A stretch of 64,000 bases of DNA from Arachis hypogaea (lineage: Eukaryota; Streptophyta; Magnoliopsida; Fabales; Fabaceae): assembly GCF_003086295.3 (NCBI RefSeq), contig NC_092046.1:109037363-109101362 (forward strand). The letters run 5' to 3'. The translations under genes and the position numbers were made by a program. Under the pieces are notes generated by a model. That model saw only the letters and a program-made list of their open reading frames with translations, was not told the DNA's origin and ran no database searches. Below, piece by piece: positions 33,776 through 45,744 of the stretch (position 1 is its first letter; each line of letters starts with the position of its first letter).

Positions 33776-36159
33776 CTCTGGGTTGCATCAAGCAACTAAT
33801 ATATATAAATATCTCTTTATTATATTACTCTTCTCTTTATATCTCTTTACTCTGTTCTGGTTTCTCTTTTCTCTGTATCTCTTTACTCTATTTTAATTAC
33901 TCTGTTCTCTGTATCTCTTTTCTCTTCTCTGATTACTATTTTCATTTGTATCTATATTACTTTTTTTCTCTTTATCTCTTTACTTTACTCTGGTTACTCT
34001 GTTTTCTGTGTTTCTCTACTCTGCTCTGATTTCTCTGCTTAATGTATGTATTTAAAGTTTATGTAAATTTCGGTATGAATAGTTCGCCTGTCCCAAGTAT
34101 AGGTTCATTAAGTCTATACTGAAACAGTGTAACTTTTCATATAATACCTAACCCTAGTCGCAACTCAAGGACTAACTATGTTGCCCTAGTTCGTTCACTA
34201 ATTTCTGTCTGTTTTTCTGTTATTAAAACCTTACAGACTTTTCTTTAGTTTTTATCTTTTCTTCAACTTTTTATCTTTCTTTTATCTTTGCCTCACTAAT
34301 ATGTTCTTACCACTCCCTAAGTGTTTTATGAAGGTAATTATGAGATTCTGCGCTTAAAGTTGTCTTTCTAAAGCTTTTACAGAAAACTGCCTTTTCCGCA
34401 TCATTTTATTATTTTTATTAAAATATTATTTTTAATTAAATATTATTATTTAATATTTTATTATTATTTATTATTTTATTATTAAATTTTCGAAAATTAA
34501 CTTTACTTTAACCTTTAACCTTTAAAATTCACTTTTTACCACCCGTAACTTTTAATATTTCTACTTTTACCACCCTAACTTTCAGAAATTACCATATAAC
34601 CCCTCAAACACCAAATTAATTACTTCCTTGCCCTTTTGTGAATCAAAAAGGTGTTCTTCATTGTTCTTCATCACACTCAAAGTGTTCTTCATGTTCTTCA
34701 TAAATTCTTCAGATTTTTTCTCTGTTTTTACCCGTTTTTCAGTCTTTTCAGCAACCGATTTTTACCATAATTCAAAATAAATTTCCAGCCACTAAAATCC
34801 CATCTTTTCTACATGATTTTAACACAAATTGAACCTCAATTTAAGCTCTAGGGTTTCGTTTTCCAGCAGCCACAAGAACACACATTCATAGCTTGAATTT
34901 CATCAAATTTCATCAAATTTTCACCAAAATTTCAACAAGAATTACTCATACAAACAATCAATTTCAAGCACAGCCAAAACATATCATAATCACACAACTC
35001 AAACACAATCAATCAAGATTAAATTCGTCAATACCTACCTGGTTTTGTTGCTCCTAATTCGGTTAAACTTTCAGGTGGTCCTTAAGCACTTTTTCCTCCT
35101 AAATCACATCAAGAACAACTTTAAATCCAAAAACTCTCAACTGACCAAATCTCACTCAGTATGTTAGGAAGAGATATCTCACCTTAGACTTGCTGGAAAT
35201 TCACATTTCTTGGCCCTCAAGTCAAGTTAAGCATGATTCCTAAGGAAGAACATCAAGAAAACACATATTTTGCATGGTTTTCCTTGAAAACCGAATTGAA
35301 ATGGGAGGGAGACAGCCATCTCACCTTATTTCCAGCCTTGATAAATCACATGGTTATGTAGAGGAAGAAGAGAGGATCATTTTGGGGAAAACGGAGTTTT
35401 GATTTGAGTTTTAGTTCAGAAGAAATCAAGCTTTGAAGATTAAGTGTTCATGAAAGTTTCTCTCTTTTCTCTCTTGTTATTTTCGGCCAAAATGATGAAA
35501 TGAGACAGCCTTGGAGGTCTTGGGGGTGTAAGGTGAGTTTTGATTGGTTGGCTTGGAGGTGGATTAAAATAATATTAAAATATCTCTGGTGTACAACTAC
35601 TAAAACTAGGTGTACTGGAACACTCGTAAAAACATCTCTAAAAATTATTTTCTGAGCTACTAGCATAAATGACACTAGTAACATATTTATTATGAGAATA
35701 GAACATTTATAATGAGGCCTTAGCATTGCTAAATTCATCAGAGAGTGCTGGTGCTAAGCTGCACCAGTAAACCGTAAATCCGGTTAAACCGATTTTCTGT
35801 TTTTAACAAAAACAGACCAGATAACCTTATAATGTCATTCAAGCATTTTCTAATACTAATATAATGATAATATTATACTATTATCTCTCTCCTCTCATGA
35901 ATCGAGTCCGGTTCGTCAAACAGAGACTATTTACGAAAATTAAAAATCAAAACTGCCAACCGATACGGTTCAAAAACAAGGTTCTTTGCGATTGCATTAT
36001 CGAGCTTGCCTCAGAGGAGGTTCTAACTTAAGGATGACATAATGATAATGAGGATTGAGATGCTTGATGATATAACAGAGGTGTTCCCTTTACTGATCTT
36101 TCGGAGAAATCCGTACTTTCAGAAAAGATCTCATGTTCTCAAAAATCAGGGTTGTTACA
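32372..36159 (-). repeat. Gypsy LTR, left copy (3' LTR in element orientation)
   Basis: 3,788 bp, TG..CA ends, matching 39,531-43,330 with scattered substitutions and small indels. Open frames inside it (for example minus 33,205-33,702) are shared by the other LTR only because the LTRs are duplicates, and have no recognisable domain. Confidence 0.95.
33682..33808. repeat. LTR minisatellite, 3 copies
   Basis: Tandem units of agctctgggttgcatcaagc plus an aactaatatata-type AT tract of variable length. The middle copy carries an expanded (TA)n. The other LTR has four copies at 40,837-41,000. Confidence 0.9.
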
Positions 36160-36199
36160 TTCTACCCTCCTAAAAGAAAATTTTGCCCTCAAAATTTCA

Positions 36200-37548
36200 G
36201 TTACCTAGGAATAAATGCGGGTAATCAGCTTTCATCTTATCTTCCAGTTCCCAAGTGTGCTCTTCTTCTCCTCTTGGTTCCCATGCTACTTTGACTAAGC
36301 GAACAGTCTTGCCTTTTAGCTGTTTATCACTTCTTTCTACGATCTGAACCGGTGATGCTTGATATGTCAAATCATTTCATAACTGTACTGTCTCTAGTTG
36401 TAAAACGTGACTCTTGTCGAGAATATATTTCTTAAGTTGCGAGACATGAAAAACATCATGAAGGTTTGATAAATAATGAGGAAGGACTATTTGATAAACT
36501 ACTAGACCGACTCTTTTAAGTATTTGGAAAGGTTCTATGTATCGTGGGTTAAGCTTTTTAGTTTTAAGGACTCTACCTATTCCAGTAATCGAGGTTACTT
36601 CTAGAAAGACACGGTTTCTGTCACTAAACTCTAAGGGTCTATGTCTATTATCGGCATAGCTCTTTTGACGGCTTTGTGCTGTCTGGATCTTCCGATGAAT
36701 CTCATTTATCTTCTCAGTAGTTTCTTACACTAAGTCTGGACCTAAGACACTAGCTTCTCCATCGTCATTCCAACACAATGGTGTCCGAAATCTTCTTCCA
36801 TAGAGAGCTTCACATGGTGCCATCCCGATACTTTATTGGAAACTGTTGTTGTAGACGAATTTGACCAAAAGAAAATACTTATCCCAGCTGCTTTGGTTGT
36901 CTATCATACGTAATCATAACATGTCCTCTAATGTCTGGATTGTCTGCTCTGATTGTCCGTCTATCTGAGAATGGTATGCTATACTCGTGTGCAATTCTGT
37001 TTCCAACGCTTTCTGAAAAGCTCCCCAAAATCTAGTAGTAAACCTCGAAACTCGATCTGAGACAATTTATGAAGGTATCACATGTAGTCGTACGATTCCT
37101 TGAATATATATTCGTTCCAGCCTTTCTAAAGTATAGTCAACTCGAATCGGAAGGAAGTGCGCTGACTTTGTCAACCTGTCCACAATTACCCAGATGGTAT
37201 CGTGTCCAGTTGAGGTCCTTGGCAATCCCGTGACAAAATCCATAGAAATCTGCTCCCATTTCCATTGTGGTATTTCTAAGGGTTGCAGGGTTTCTGACAG
37301 CTTCTGATGTTCCACCTTCATCTTCTGGCAGGTTAAACATTTTGAGACATAATCAGCTACTTCTTTCTTTAAGCCCGGCCACCAGAACATTTGTTTCAAA
37401 TCTCGATACATCTTTGTCACTCCAGGATGCATAGAAAATCTACTTTGGTGAGCTTCAGCAAGAATCTTTTGTCGCAATTCTCCAGAGTTAGGCACACAAA
37501 TTCTTTTCTTGTACCTCCATAGGCCACTACGATCCTATCTCACAGCTT
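36200..37548 (-). pseudogene. Gypsy integrase and chromodomain-like tail
   Basis: Starts after the deletion junction with WRYKKRICVPNSGELRQKI. It then has an HHCC zinc finger (AEAHQSRFSMHPGVTKMYRD..CLTCQKMK) and the core with WKWEQISMDFVTGLP (first aspartate), TIWVIVDRLTKSAHF, the GQSEQTIQTLEDMLR block and the C-terminal YIEPFQILKRVG / SNLHDVFHVSQLKKY region. The tail WEPRGEEEHTWELEDKMKADYPHLF is the chromodomain-like end typical of plant chromoviruses. Stops occur (for example after NNSFQ). Integrase would insert the cDNA, and the tail would guide chromatin targeting. Confidence 0.85.
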
Positions 37549-38050
37549 TTTCAACTCTGCAAGCAATGGTGACATCCAGTACAGTGCTATGGAAATTGGT
37601 CCGGCTCCAGGTACTAGATCAATGCTGGATTCTATCTCTCGCTGAGGAGGAAACTCAGGTATGTCGTCCAAGAAAACATCAGGAAATTCCTTCACCATTT
37701 GGATTCATTCTAAGCTTAATTCACTATTATTCGAGCTAGCCGCTAACAGAACGTACCCCTCACAATCACTCCCACCTAAGGTAACCCTTACAGAATTCAG
37801 ATATAAGGTGTGGGACAGAAATGGTTTAGTACATAGACTATCAGATGGAATAACAACAGTTCTTTTAAAATAATCAAGAAAAATATGATACTTAGATAAC
37901 CAATCTAATCCTAAAATAACTTCTAAACCACCTAGAGGCAAACAGATTAGATCGTGTATAAAAGTCCTGTTCCTAATAGTGAATGGTACTTGCAAGCACA
38001 CTAAACTGGTCAAAGCATTTTGGGATGCAGGTGTATGGACAATCAAGTAA
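37549..38050 (-). pseudogene. Gypsy protease C-terminus fused to an RT stub
   Basis: The protease end reads LICLPLGGLEVILGLDWLSKYH, then the linker, then the start of reverse transcriptase: [40 protein letters not shown]. Immediately after LAELKK, near 37,545-37,550, the sequence jumps to the integrase N-terminus. The RT palm with YxDD and all of RNase H are missing, roughly 1.5-2 kb by family comparison. The element cannot make its own cDNA. Confidence 0.88.
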
Positions 38051-38259
38051 AATTCAATTTAAAGAAATATAATCCTAACTCGTGAGCAATAGTTAGAGAA
38101 ATAAAGAATACGATGCACCCGAATCATACAGTGCAGTTAGAAATCGATTCTTGACATAACACTGACCTTGAATGAGGGCATCCGATTGCACAACATCATC
38201 AATAGTGATAGCAAACACTCGTCCTTGTTGCTGGATTCTAACTGAATTTTGAGTAAATC

Positions 38260-39313
38260 CCTTCGGACAATCCTTGGCAATATGTCCAAGTTCTCCACAA
38301 GCATAGCAGTTAGGTGATCCAAACGGGCAAGACCTGTTACTATGCTCTTTTCCGCATTGCTTACATGCAGGGTTTATGTAAGCCTGACGGGCTCGTTTAC
38401 CATTGCCTTGCCTTACTTTACCTCCATTCTTACCCGTAAGGCGAGCAGTAATGTTACCAACTTATAGGTTCTTATGCTGTCATATGCCACGCGCTTTAAA
38501 ATGCACCCTTCTTCCAGCTGCCTGATGATTACTAAGACGCCTTGGTGGAAATCCTTGGCAACTCACCTTGGCCACATTCACTTTCTTAATACATTCTTCT
38601 ACTAACTTACTCTTGTTGACTAATTCAGCAAAATTACGTATCTCCAGCGAAACTATTGAACTCATCAGATCATCACGAAGGCCTCCTTCAAACTTCAAGC
38701 ACTTCCATTCTTCAAAGTCAGTAGGACTCCCTTGACAGATCTTAGAGAAACAACACAAGTCATTGAAATTACGGGCATACTCAGCAACAGTCATACCCCC
38801 TTGCCTCAGCTGCATAAGCTCTATCTCTTTAGCATCACGCACTGCTCTTGGGAAATATTTCTTGTAGAAATCATCTTTAAAAATATCCCAAGGAATGTCA
38901 CCTTCATTACGTTGTAGCAGTCGCTGTATCCCTTGCCACCAGTACTCAGCTTCTCCCTCGAGCATATAAGTAGCAAACTCCACGTGTTGTCCTTCCGGAA
39001 CATGCTGCGCTCTCAGTGATCGTTTAATACCTCAAAACCAGTTATCAGCATCAGTCGCAACGAGTGTACCCTTGAACTTAGGTGGATTAACCTTCAGAAA
39101 TGTCGCAAGGGTCATAGGTCTTTCAGGATGCCCTAAGTTGTTCTCATCATTCCCATTTCTCACTCCAAGACGTTCAACAGCCGTAGCCGCTGCTACAGCA
39201 GCTTCACACACTACTTCAGCCACGTTGTTCATGGTAGCCATAAACGTTTCCTGTTCCCTCTCGTAGTTAACATTAGGAATTCCTTCCCGTACGCCTCGTC
39301 TCCGTGAACCCAT
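38260..39313 (-). pseudogene. Gypsy gag with two zinc knuckles
   Basis: Starts at the ATG at 39,313 (MGSRRRGVREGIPN). The Gag core reads VNPPKFKGTLVATDADNWF, then a stop, then EFATYMLEGEAEYWWQG, FYKKYFPRAVRDAKEIE, GGMTVAEYARNFNDLC and FEGGLRDDL. Two CCHC knuckles follow at about 38,271-38,375 (CKQCGKEHSNRSC and CYACGELGHIAKDC). One TGG-to-stop change follows ADNWF, and another break lies near 38,480. Gag packages the RNA; this copy is broken but recent. Confidence 0.88.
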
Positions 39314-39515
39314 TGTAGTCTTGTTCACACCAAACAATCATTGTTAAGGTGATCAGTCTTAACACTTCAAGTCAAGTGTGAACATTCCCAAAATGAAAAC
39401 ACAGAGACAATCATGCAGCATATATCACTGGGATATCCTATACGCATGAGACACACAACAGAGTATGCAATGAAGCATAGTCAGTCCACTCCCCAGGCTC
39501 TACTGGGAACGAACT

Positions 39516-39527
39516 GCTCTGATACCA
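39516..39527 (-). other. Gypsy primer-binding site
   Basis: The minus strand reads TGGTATCAGAGC, complementary to the 3' end of initiator Met tRNA, three bases inside the LTR end at 39,531. It fixes the element orientation as minus. Confidence 0.9.
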
Positions 39528-39530
39528 AAT

Positions 39531-42500
39531 TGTAACGACCCAATTTTCAATATGTCTAGATCATACCGAAAACTGAGCGCTACCAATTTGTCTTCCTAAT
39601 TATTATCTATTATTTATCATATGAGCCTGATTCGTTGTTAAAAGCGTAGTTAATTTGCGAGGTTTTTTTTTGAAAACGTTTGGATTAATAGGCGGAATCA
39701 CTTATAATCAATTCATAAGTAATAACAGATAAAACAGTTATAAACAACCACACATAAATACATCACAAGTAGCGAGCAAAATTTAGTGATCCAGCCTTTG
39801 TTAGAGTATAGACCTTTGGTTAGAACACCCTTAAATATAGCTAGATAATAACTATATACATATACATACATACAACTTCCCAGGTCCTGACCTGTTTAAG
39901 AAGTCCCTAAGTTGGCACCCAGGCTAGCCTAGACCCTATACTCACCTAGTCCCTCTAAACTACTAAAGTGAGGGAAAGTACGTTCTTAGGTCTTCAAAAC
40001 TCAAGTCAAGTGGAACGTCATCAAAAGATAGAACATCATCTGCTACTCCTCTGCACGATCAGACTTTTCCACAGGACGTCTCTCTGGTGCCTCATGAAGT
40101 AGCCATACAATAGGAATCTCGTACACAGGATTTAAGTTAAAGTACGCATACGAACGGGGTGCAGACGTTGGCTGGTCTCACAGTATATACATATAATAGA
40201 GAACAATACTCACCCTAGACTCAGAAGACTATCTAGAGCAGAATCCTCTTCTTGCGAATGGTCATCAGCGGACTATGGTGAGGTACTCTTACTTCCATCT
40301 GAAGGGGGAAGGGAGAGAGAAGGGGTAAGAACTTGGGAGTTCTTAGTAGGGTTGGGGTTATTAGTTACGTTCATTTATTTGGGGTCGATTAGTAGACGAG
40401 TAACATAATATAGCGAAGCAGTAAATAGAAGATAAAGATAGAAAGAGAAAGTAGAGACAACAAAAAGCAGAACACAAATAAAAGAATACAAGAAAATAAA
40501 ACACAGAAATAGCATACGAGCAGACAAACATAAAGAAGTAGATCACACACAGAAAGGAATGCAACAGAGAATGATGCACAGACAAGAATGATGCATGTCT
40601 AGCCCTAGCGCAGGCCATGAGCTCATGTGTCGGTTGGCTGCCCGCAATCCCGACATTTATCCGGTCACGAGTAATCCCGATTTCCCGAATACGATTTTCC
40701 GTTCCTAAATAAATGCGCATATAATAATAGCCGCTCGTTTGAGACAGCCTCTGCTTACTGCAGGAAAATATATATATACTGTGCTCTGCTCTGGGGAAGC
40801 GGAAAATAGCTGTAGGTAACTTAGTTTCCCTACAGAAGCTCTGGGTTGCATTAAGCAACTAATATATATTAAATATAGCTCTGGGTTGCATCAAGCAACT
40901 AATATATATATATATATAAATATAGCTCTGGGTTGCATCAAGCAACTAATATATATATAAATATAGCTCTGGGTTGCATCAAGCAACTAATATATATAAA
41001 TATCTCTTTATATCTCTTTACTCTGTTCTGGTTTCTCTTTTCTCTGTATCTCTTTACTCTATTTTAATTACTCTGTTCTCTGTATCTCTTTTCTCTTCTC
41101 TGATTACTCTTTTCATTTGTATCTATATTACTTTTTTTCTCTTTATCTCTTTACTTTACTCTGGTTACTCTGTTTTCTGTGTTTCTCTACTCTACTCTGA
41201 TTTCTCTGCTTAATGTATGTATTTAAAGTTTATGTAAATTTCGGTATGAATAGTTCGCCTGTCCCAAGTATAGGTTCATTAAGTCTATACTGAAACAGTT
41301 TAACTTTTCATATAATACCTAACCCTAGTCGCAACTCAAGGACTAACTATGTTGCCCTAGTTCGTTCACTAATTTCTGTCTGTTTTTCTGTTATTAAAAC
41401 CTTACAGACTTTTCTTTAGTTTTTATCTTTTCTTCAAATTTTTATCTTTCTTTTATCTTTGCCTCACTAATATGTTCTTACCACTCCCTAAGTGTTTTAT
41501 GAAGGTAATTATGAGATTCTGCGCTTAAAGTTGTCTTTCTAAAGCTTCTACAGAAAACTGCCTTTTCCGCATCATTTTATTATTTTTATTAAAATATTAT
41601 TTTTAATTAAATATTATTATTTAATATTTTATTATTATTTATTATTTTATTATTAAATTTTCGAAAATTAACTTTACTTTAACCTTTAACCTTTAAAATT
41701 CACTTTTTACCACCCGTAACTTTTAATATTTCTACTTTTACCACCCTAACTTTCAGAAATTACCATATAACCCCACAAACACCAAATTAATTACTTCCTT
41801 GCCCTTTTATGAATCAAAAAGGTGTTCTTCATTGTTCTTCATCACACTCAAAGTGTTCTTCATGTTCTTCATAAATTCTTCAGATTTTTTCTCTGTTTTT
41901 ACCCGTTTTTCAGTCTTTTCAGCAACCGATTTTTACCATAATTCAAAATAAATTTTCAGCCACTAAAACCCCATCTTTTCTACATGATTTTAACACAAAT
42001 TGAACCTCAATTTAAGCTCTAGGGTTTCGTTTTCCAGCAGCCACAAGAACACACATTCATAGCTTGATTTTCATCAAATTTCATCAAATTTTCACCAAAA
42101 TTTCAACAAGAATTACTCATACAAACAATCAATTTCAAGCACAGCCAAAACATATCATAATCACACAAATCAAACACAATCAATCAAGATTAAATTCGTC
42201 AATACCTACCTGGTTTTGTTGCTCCTAATTCGGTTAAACTTTCAGGTGGTCCTTAAGCACTTTTTCCTCCTAAATCACATCAAGAACAACTTTAAATCCA
42301 AAAACTCTCAACTGACCAAATCTCACTCAGTATGTTAGGAAGAGATATCTCACCTTAGACTTGCTGGAAATTCACATTTCTTGGCCCTCAAGTCAAGTTA
42401 AGCATGATTCCTAAGGAAGAACATCAAGAAAACACATATTTTGCATGATTTTCCTTGAAAACCGAATTGAAATGGGAGGAAGACAGCCATCTCACCTTAT

Positions 42501-43330
42501 TTTCAGCCTTGATAAATCACATGGTTATGTAGAGGAAGAAGAGAGGATCATTTTGGTGAAAACGGAGTTTTGATTTGAGTTTTAGTTCAGAAGAAATCAA
42601 GCTTTGAAGATTAAGTGTTCATGAAAGTTTCTCTCTTTTCTCTCTTGTTATTTTCGGCCAAAATGATGAAATGAGACAGCCTTGGAGGTCTTGGGGGTGT
42701 AAGGTGAGTTTTGATTGGTTGGCTTGGAGGTGGATTAAAATAATATTAAAATATCTCTGGTGTACAACTACTAAAACTAGGTGTACTGGAACACTCGTAA
42801 AAACATCTCTAAAAATTATTTTCTGAGCTACTAGCATAAATGACACTAGTAACATATTTATTATGAGAATAGAACATTTATAATGAGGCTTTAGCATTGC
42901 TAAATTCATCAAAGAGTGCTGGTGCTAAGCTGCACCAGTAAACCGTAAACCCGGTTAAACCGATTTTCTGTTTTTAACAAAAACAGACCAGATAACCTTA
43001 TAATGTCATTCAAGCATTTTCTAATACTAATATAATGATAATATTATACTATTATCTCTCTCCTCTCATGAATCGAGTCCGGTTCGTCAAACAGAGACTA
43101 TTTACGAAAATTAAAAATCAAAACTGCCAACCGATACGGTTCAAAAACAAGGTTCTTCGCGATTGCATTATCGAGCTTGCCTCAGAGGAGGTTCTAACTT
43201 AAGGATGACATAATGATAATGAGGATTGAGATGCTTGATGATATAACAGAGGTGTTCCCTTTACTGATCTTCCGGAGAAATCCGTACTTTCAGAAAAGAT
43301 CTCATGTTCTCGAAAATCAGGGTTGTTACA
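39531..43330 (-). repeat. Gypsy LTR, right copy (5' LTR in element orientation)
   Basis: 3,800 bp, matching 32,372-36,159. Differences seen by eye are mostly single bases, plus copy number of the minisatellite. Confidence 0.95.
40837..41000. repeat. LTR minisatellite, 4 copies
   Basis: Four agctctgggttgcatcaagc units separated by AT tracts, one more unit than in the left LTR and without the long (TA)n. Confidence 0.9.
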
Positions 43331-43349
43331 GGAGGCATGGGGCATGCTT

Positions 43350-44060
43350 CCAGTGGAGCGCTCAGTTTGGTTAGTGAATTGAGCGCTCACCAGCTTTGCT
43401 TTGCTTCACCCTTTGTGCCAATTTCCTTAGCGCTCAGTTAGAAAATGTAACGTAGCGCTACACTGCTTGCATTTGTTTCTCATTTCGAGCCTTGGTGAAG
43501 CCATTTCAATATGGCCAATTTCTTTGCAAGAAGCGCTCAGTTAAGTAACAAAACGGAGCGCCCTCTCTATGCTTGTGCAAGGTTTCCAGTTTGAACTTTG
43601 CTGGCTTCATGTGCTAGCAATTTTCTTGTATTTTCTTTTGAATGAGGCACGATAAAGTTAACTAAGTTAACTGAGCGCTATGTCTTTGCCTTGTTCTCTT
43701 GGTGACCCCCTCTTCGCGCCTTGCTGATTTCATTTTGGAGCCATTCCTCATGCCAATTGCAGCGCTCAGTTAGAAGAACTAATGCAGCGCCCTTTGTGCT
43801 TGTGTGGTCTTCACTTCAAGCCTTGGTGGCTTCAATTTGCCAATTTCCTCATGCCACTAATAGCGCTCAGTTAATGAAGAGAACGCAACGCCTTGCTTTT
43901 TGATGGGAGCCCGAGAAAGTGAATTAATTTCACGTAGCGCTCAATTTTGAGCCTCCCTTGGGCGCTCCGTTAAAACTTGGAACGCTGGCCTTCATTGCTT
44001 TACCTTGCTTGTATTAACGTCTTAGCTTCCCTTGCTTTAAGCGCTATGCTTGAGCTTTCA
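43350..44060. repeat. AGCGCT word array in the solo LTR
   Basis: About ten copies of the self-complementary word AGCGCT, mostly as AGCGCTCAGTTA, for example near 43,357, 43,431, 43,531, 43,675, 43,762 and 43,862. Partner words agcgcc/agcgctac are often 20-30 nt away. Linkers are unrelated and rich in ttgcttt/gccttg. There is no coding frame. Confidence 0.75.
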
Positions 44061-44350
44061 TTCCATTCATTAATAATGCCAATGCATGGTTCATGATGGT
44101 ACTAATTTAAATACATGCATGCTTTACCTTGGCATTGATTTAATAATGCTTTCATTGGCTTTGTAATGCCAATTACCGTGAAGCTCTTTTATTTCATTCA
44201 TGCATGCATGCTTCCATGGCTTATTATTACTAATGCCAATGCATTCATTCATTAATCCTTAACAATGTATTATATGCATGATTTGTAATGCCGTAAAGCT
44301 TTAATAATGCCAATTGAATAATGCATGGTTCATGATGGCATGCATGCATG
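44061..44350. repeat. AATGCC / TGCATGCATGC word region
   Basis: Many repeats of aatgcc(aat), taataatg, catggttcatgatgg and the palindrome tgcatgcatgc inside the solo LTR. Low complexity at word level, no gene. Confidence 0.65.
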
Positions 44351-44640
44351 CTTTAATTGGCCGTGGTATTCATGGTCATGGGCTACGCTTTTAAAAGCAT
44401 GACCTAAGATTCTAAAGCGTGCTCAAACTTCAAAGTGTGTCCCAAAATCCTTTTTTTCTTTTTTTGAGCTGATTTTGTGCCATTTTGCTTCTTTTTCCAC
44501 TTATTTCCTACAAAATTTATAAAATCAAAAGATCAAGAAAATATAACATTTAAGCACAAAAGCTTTCAATATCTAAGCACAAATCATCAATTTCTTGTAT
44601 GAAAAAGTATAGAAAAACATGACATGATGACATGTCATCA

Positions 44641-45001
44641 AGGCCCACACCGTCACGTGTTACCACATGCTGTCGCAAGTTACTAAGAAAAAAGTGCCAC
44701 GCCTCAGATGTCTCTCCCTCCACTATCGCAAATGCAATAGGCACAATATTGAAATTGTCATCCTGTGAAACTACAACCAACAAACAACCCTTATATTTTC
44801 CATACAAATGAATATCGTCTACCTGCACTATTGGCTCAGTGTTTGAATTCTCTAATACACAAGGGTAAACACTCCAGAAGACTTGATGTAGTACTCGAAT
44901 ATTAGGAACCAAGTCATCCCCCTAGTATACAAGCATTGTTTCAAAATGAACGACTGTTGATGGCTCCTTGTGACACATGGTCTCAAACCATATGGGAAAA
45001 G
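44641..45001 (-). pseudogene. MULE transposase, catalytic-domain piece
   Basis: Minus-strand reading gives PIWFETMCHKEPSTVVHFETM, NIRVLHQVFWSVYPCV, IVQVDDIHLYGKYKGCLLVV (first catalytic aspartate in the MULE DDE block), IVPIAFAIVEGETSEAWHFF and LRQHVVTRDGVGL. One TAG interrupts after MLVY. The piece is bounded on the N-terminal side by a solo LTR (45,002) and on the C-terminal side by the solo LTR ending at 44,640. Confidence 0.9.
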
Positions 45002-45744
45002 TGATACGTGCTCAAGAAGGCATTTTCATCATGTTAGAGACAAGAGGCAGAATGGTAATCTTGTCATATTCAAGGATCTGAATACTAGAAGAATTATACC
45101 ATGTCGATCTTGGATATCAAGGAGACCAAGAGTTTGTCTCAAAATCAGTGGTGCTGAAATGGCGGTAGCTCACAAGGCCCATTGGGCTAAGTCAGGACAG
45201 CAAGAAGTCCAATAATGCTTTTCAAATTTAGTGGGAGGCATAATTTATCATTAAAATTCGAATTTTGTAAGCCTTTGTTTTAGTTTGTTTTATGGTTAAA
45301 GTTTGTTAGAAGATTTGTTTTAGTTTTGATTTACTTATTAGTATTTTTAGGAATTTTAAATTTTAAATCAAATCTGATCTAATCCATTAAGATCAAATCT
45401 GATTTAAATTTTAAAATCTTATTTTATCTTTTTATTAGTTTGTTACGGGCCTATTTAAACACCTTTGGTGAGACCATTTGGAATAACTTTTGACGAATAA
45501 AATTTTCTTAGTGCTTTATGCACTTTTTTTTGTGTGATTAAGTGAGGTGAGTGATTTGCTTCGCTTGTTGCATGGAGAAGATTGAGTGATTCAATTTTCA
45601 TCCCTCTGATCTAGGTTGTCAAGGACAGGTTCTTTGAAGGTCTAGTAGGGAAAGCCCTTCTGGTGACTTAGGTTGCTAGGAATAGGTTTCTTAGAAGTCT
45701 AGTAGGAAAAACCCCATTTATCTATCATTTTGATTTTCTTATCA
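45002..45744. mobile_element. 743-bp solo LTR in the MULE transposase
   Basis: Begins TGATACGTG and ends TTATCA, flanked by a perfect 5-bp duplication AAAAG (44,997-45,001 and 45,745-45,749). Removing it and one AAAAG restores the transposase frame between EASYEA and PIW. It contains a cctatttaaac TATA-like stretch near 45,450. No polymerase genes and no second LTR, so it is a solo LTR of an unidentified family. Confidence 0.88.

Larger units (their letters stand above)
32372..43330 (-). mobile_element. Ty3/gypsy chromovirus-like retrotransposon with RT deleted
   Basis: LTRs of about 3.8 kb at 32,372-36,159 and 39,531-43,330 run TGTAAC...GTTACA. A perfect TSD GGAGG lies at 32,367-32,371 and 43,331-43,335. 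On the minus strand the primer site TGGTATCAGAGC (initiator Met tRNA) follows the upstream LTR and an aggagggtag polypurine tract precedes the downstream LTR. The 3.37-kb interior has gag, protease, a short RT start, integrase and a chromodomain-like tail, but most RT and RNase H are deleted. Long LTRs, the iMet site and the tail suggest the Tekay/Del lineage. The two LTRs look very similar, so it is the youngest element of the nest. Confidence 0.93.
31464..44640 (-). mobile_element. Solo LTR (about 2.2 kb) inside the MULE, split by a gypsy element
   Basis: The outer ends TGATGGG...GTCATCA are flanked by a perfect 5-bp duplication AGGCC (31,459-31,463 and 44,641-44,645) within the MULE transposase. 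Without the nested gypsy element (32,372-43,330) and its duplicated GGAGG, 2,213 bp remain, with no coding region. On the minus strand it starts TGATGACATGTCATCATGTC, a start I associate with long legume LTRs. The left part has the accggcaagtgtaccgggtc / gaggtcgatcccacagg motif that also occurs in the LTR at 60,780. A solo LTR formed by LTR-LTR recombination is the simplest reading. Confidence 0.8.

Noticed and set aside
44970..45215. 81-codon plus-strand frame
   Set aside because: Crosses the solo LTR boundary at 45,002 and has no domain; chance open frame.
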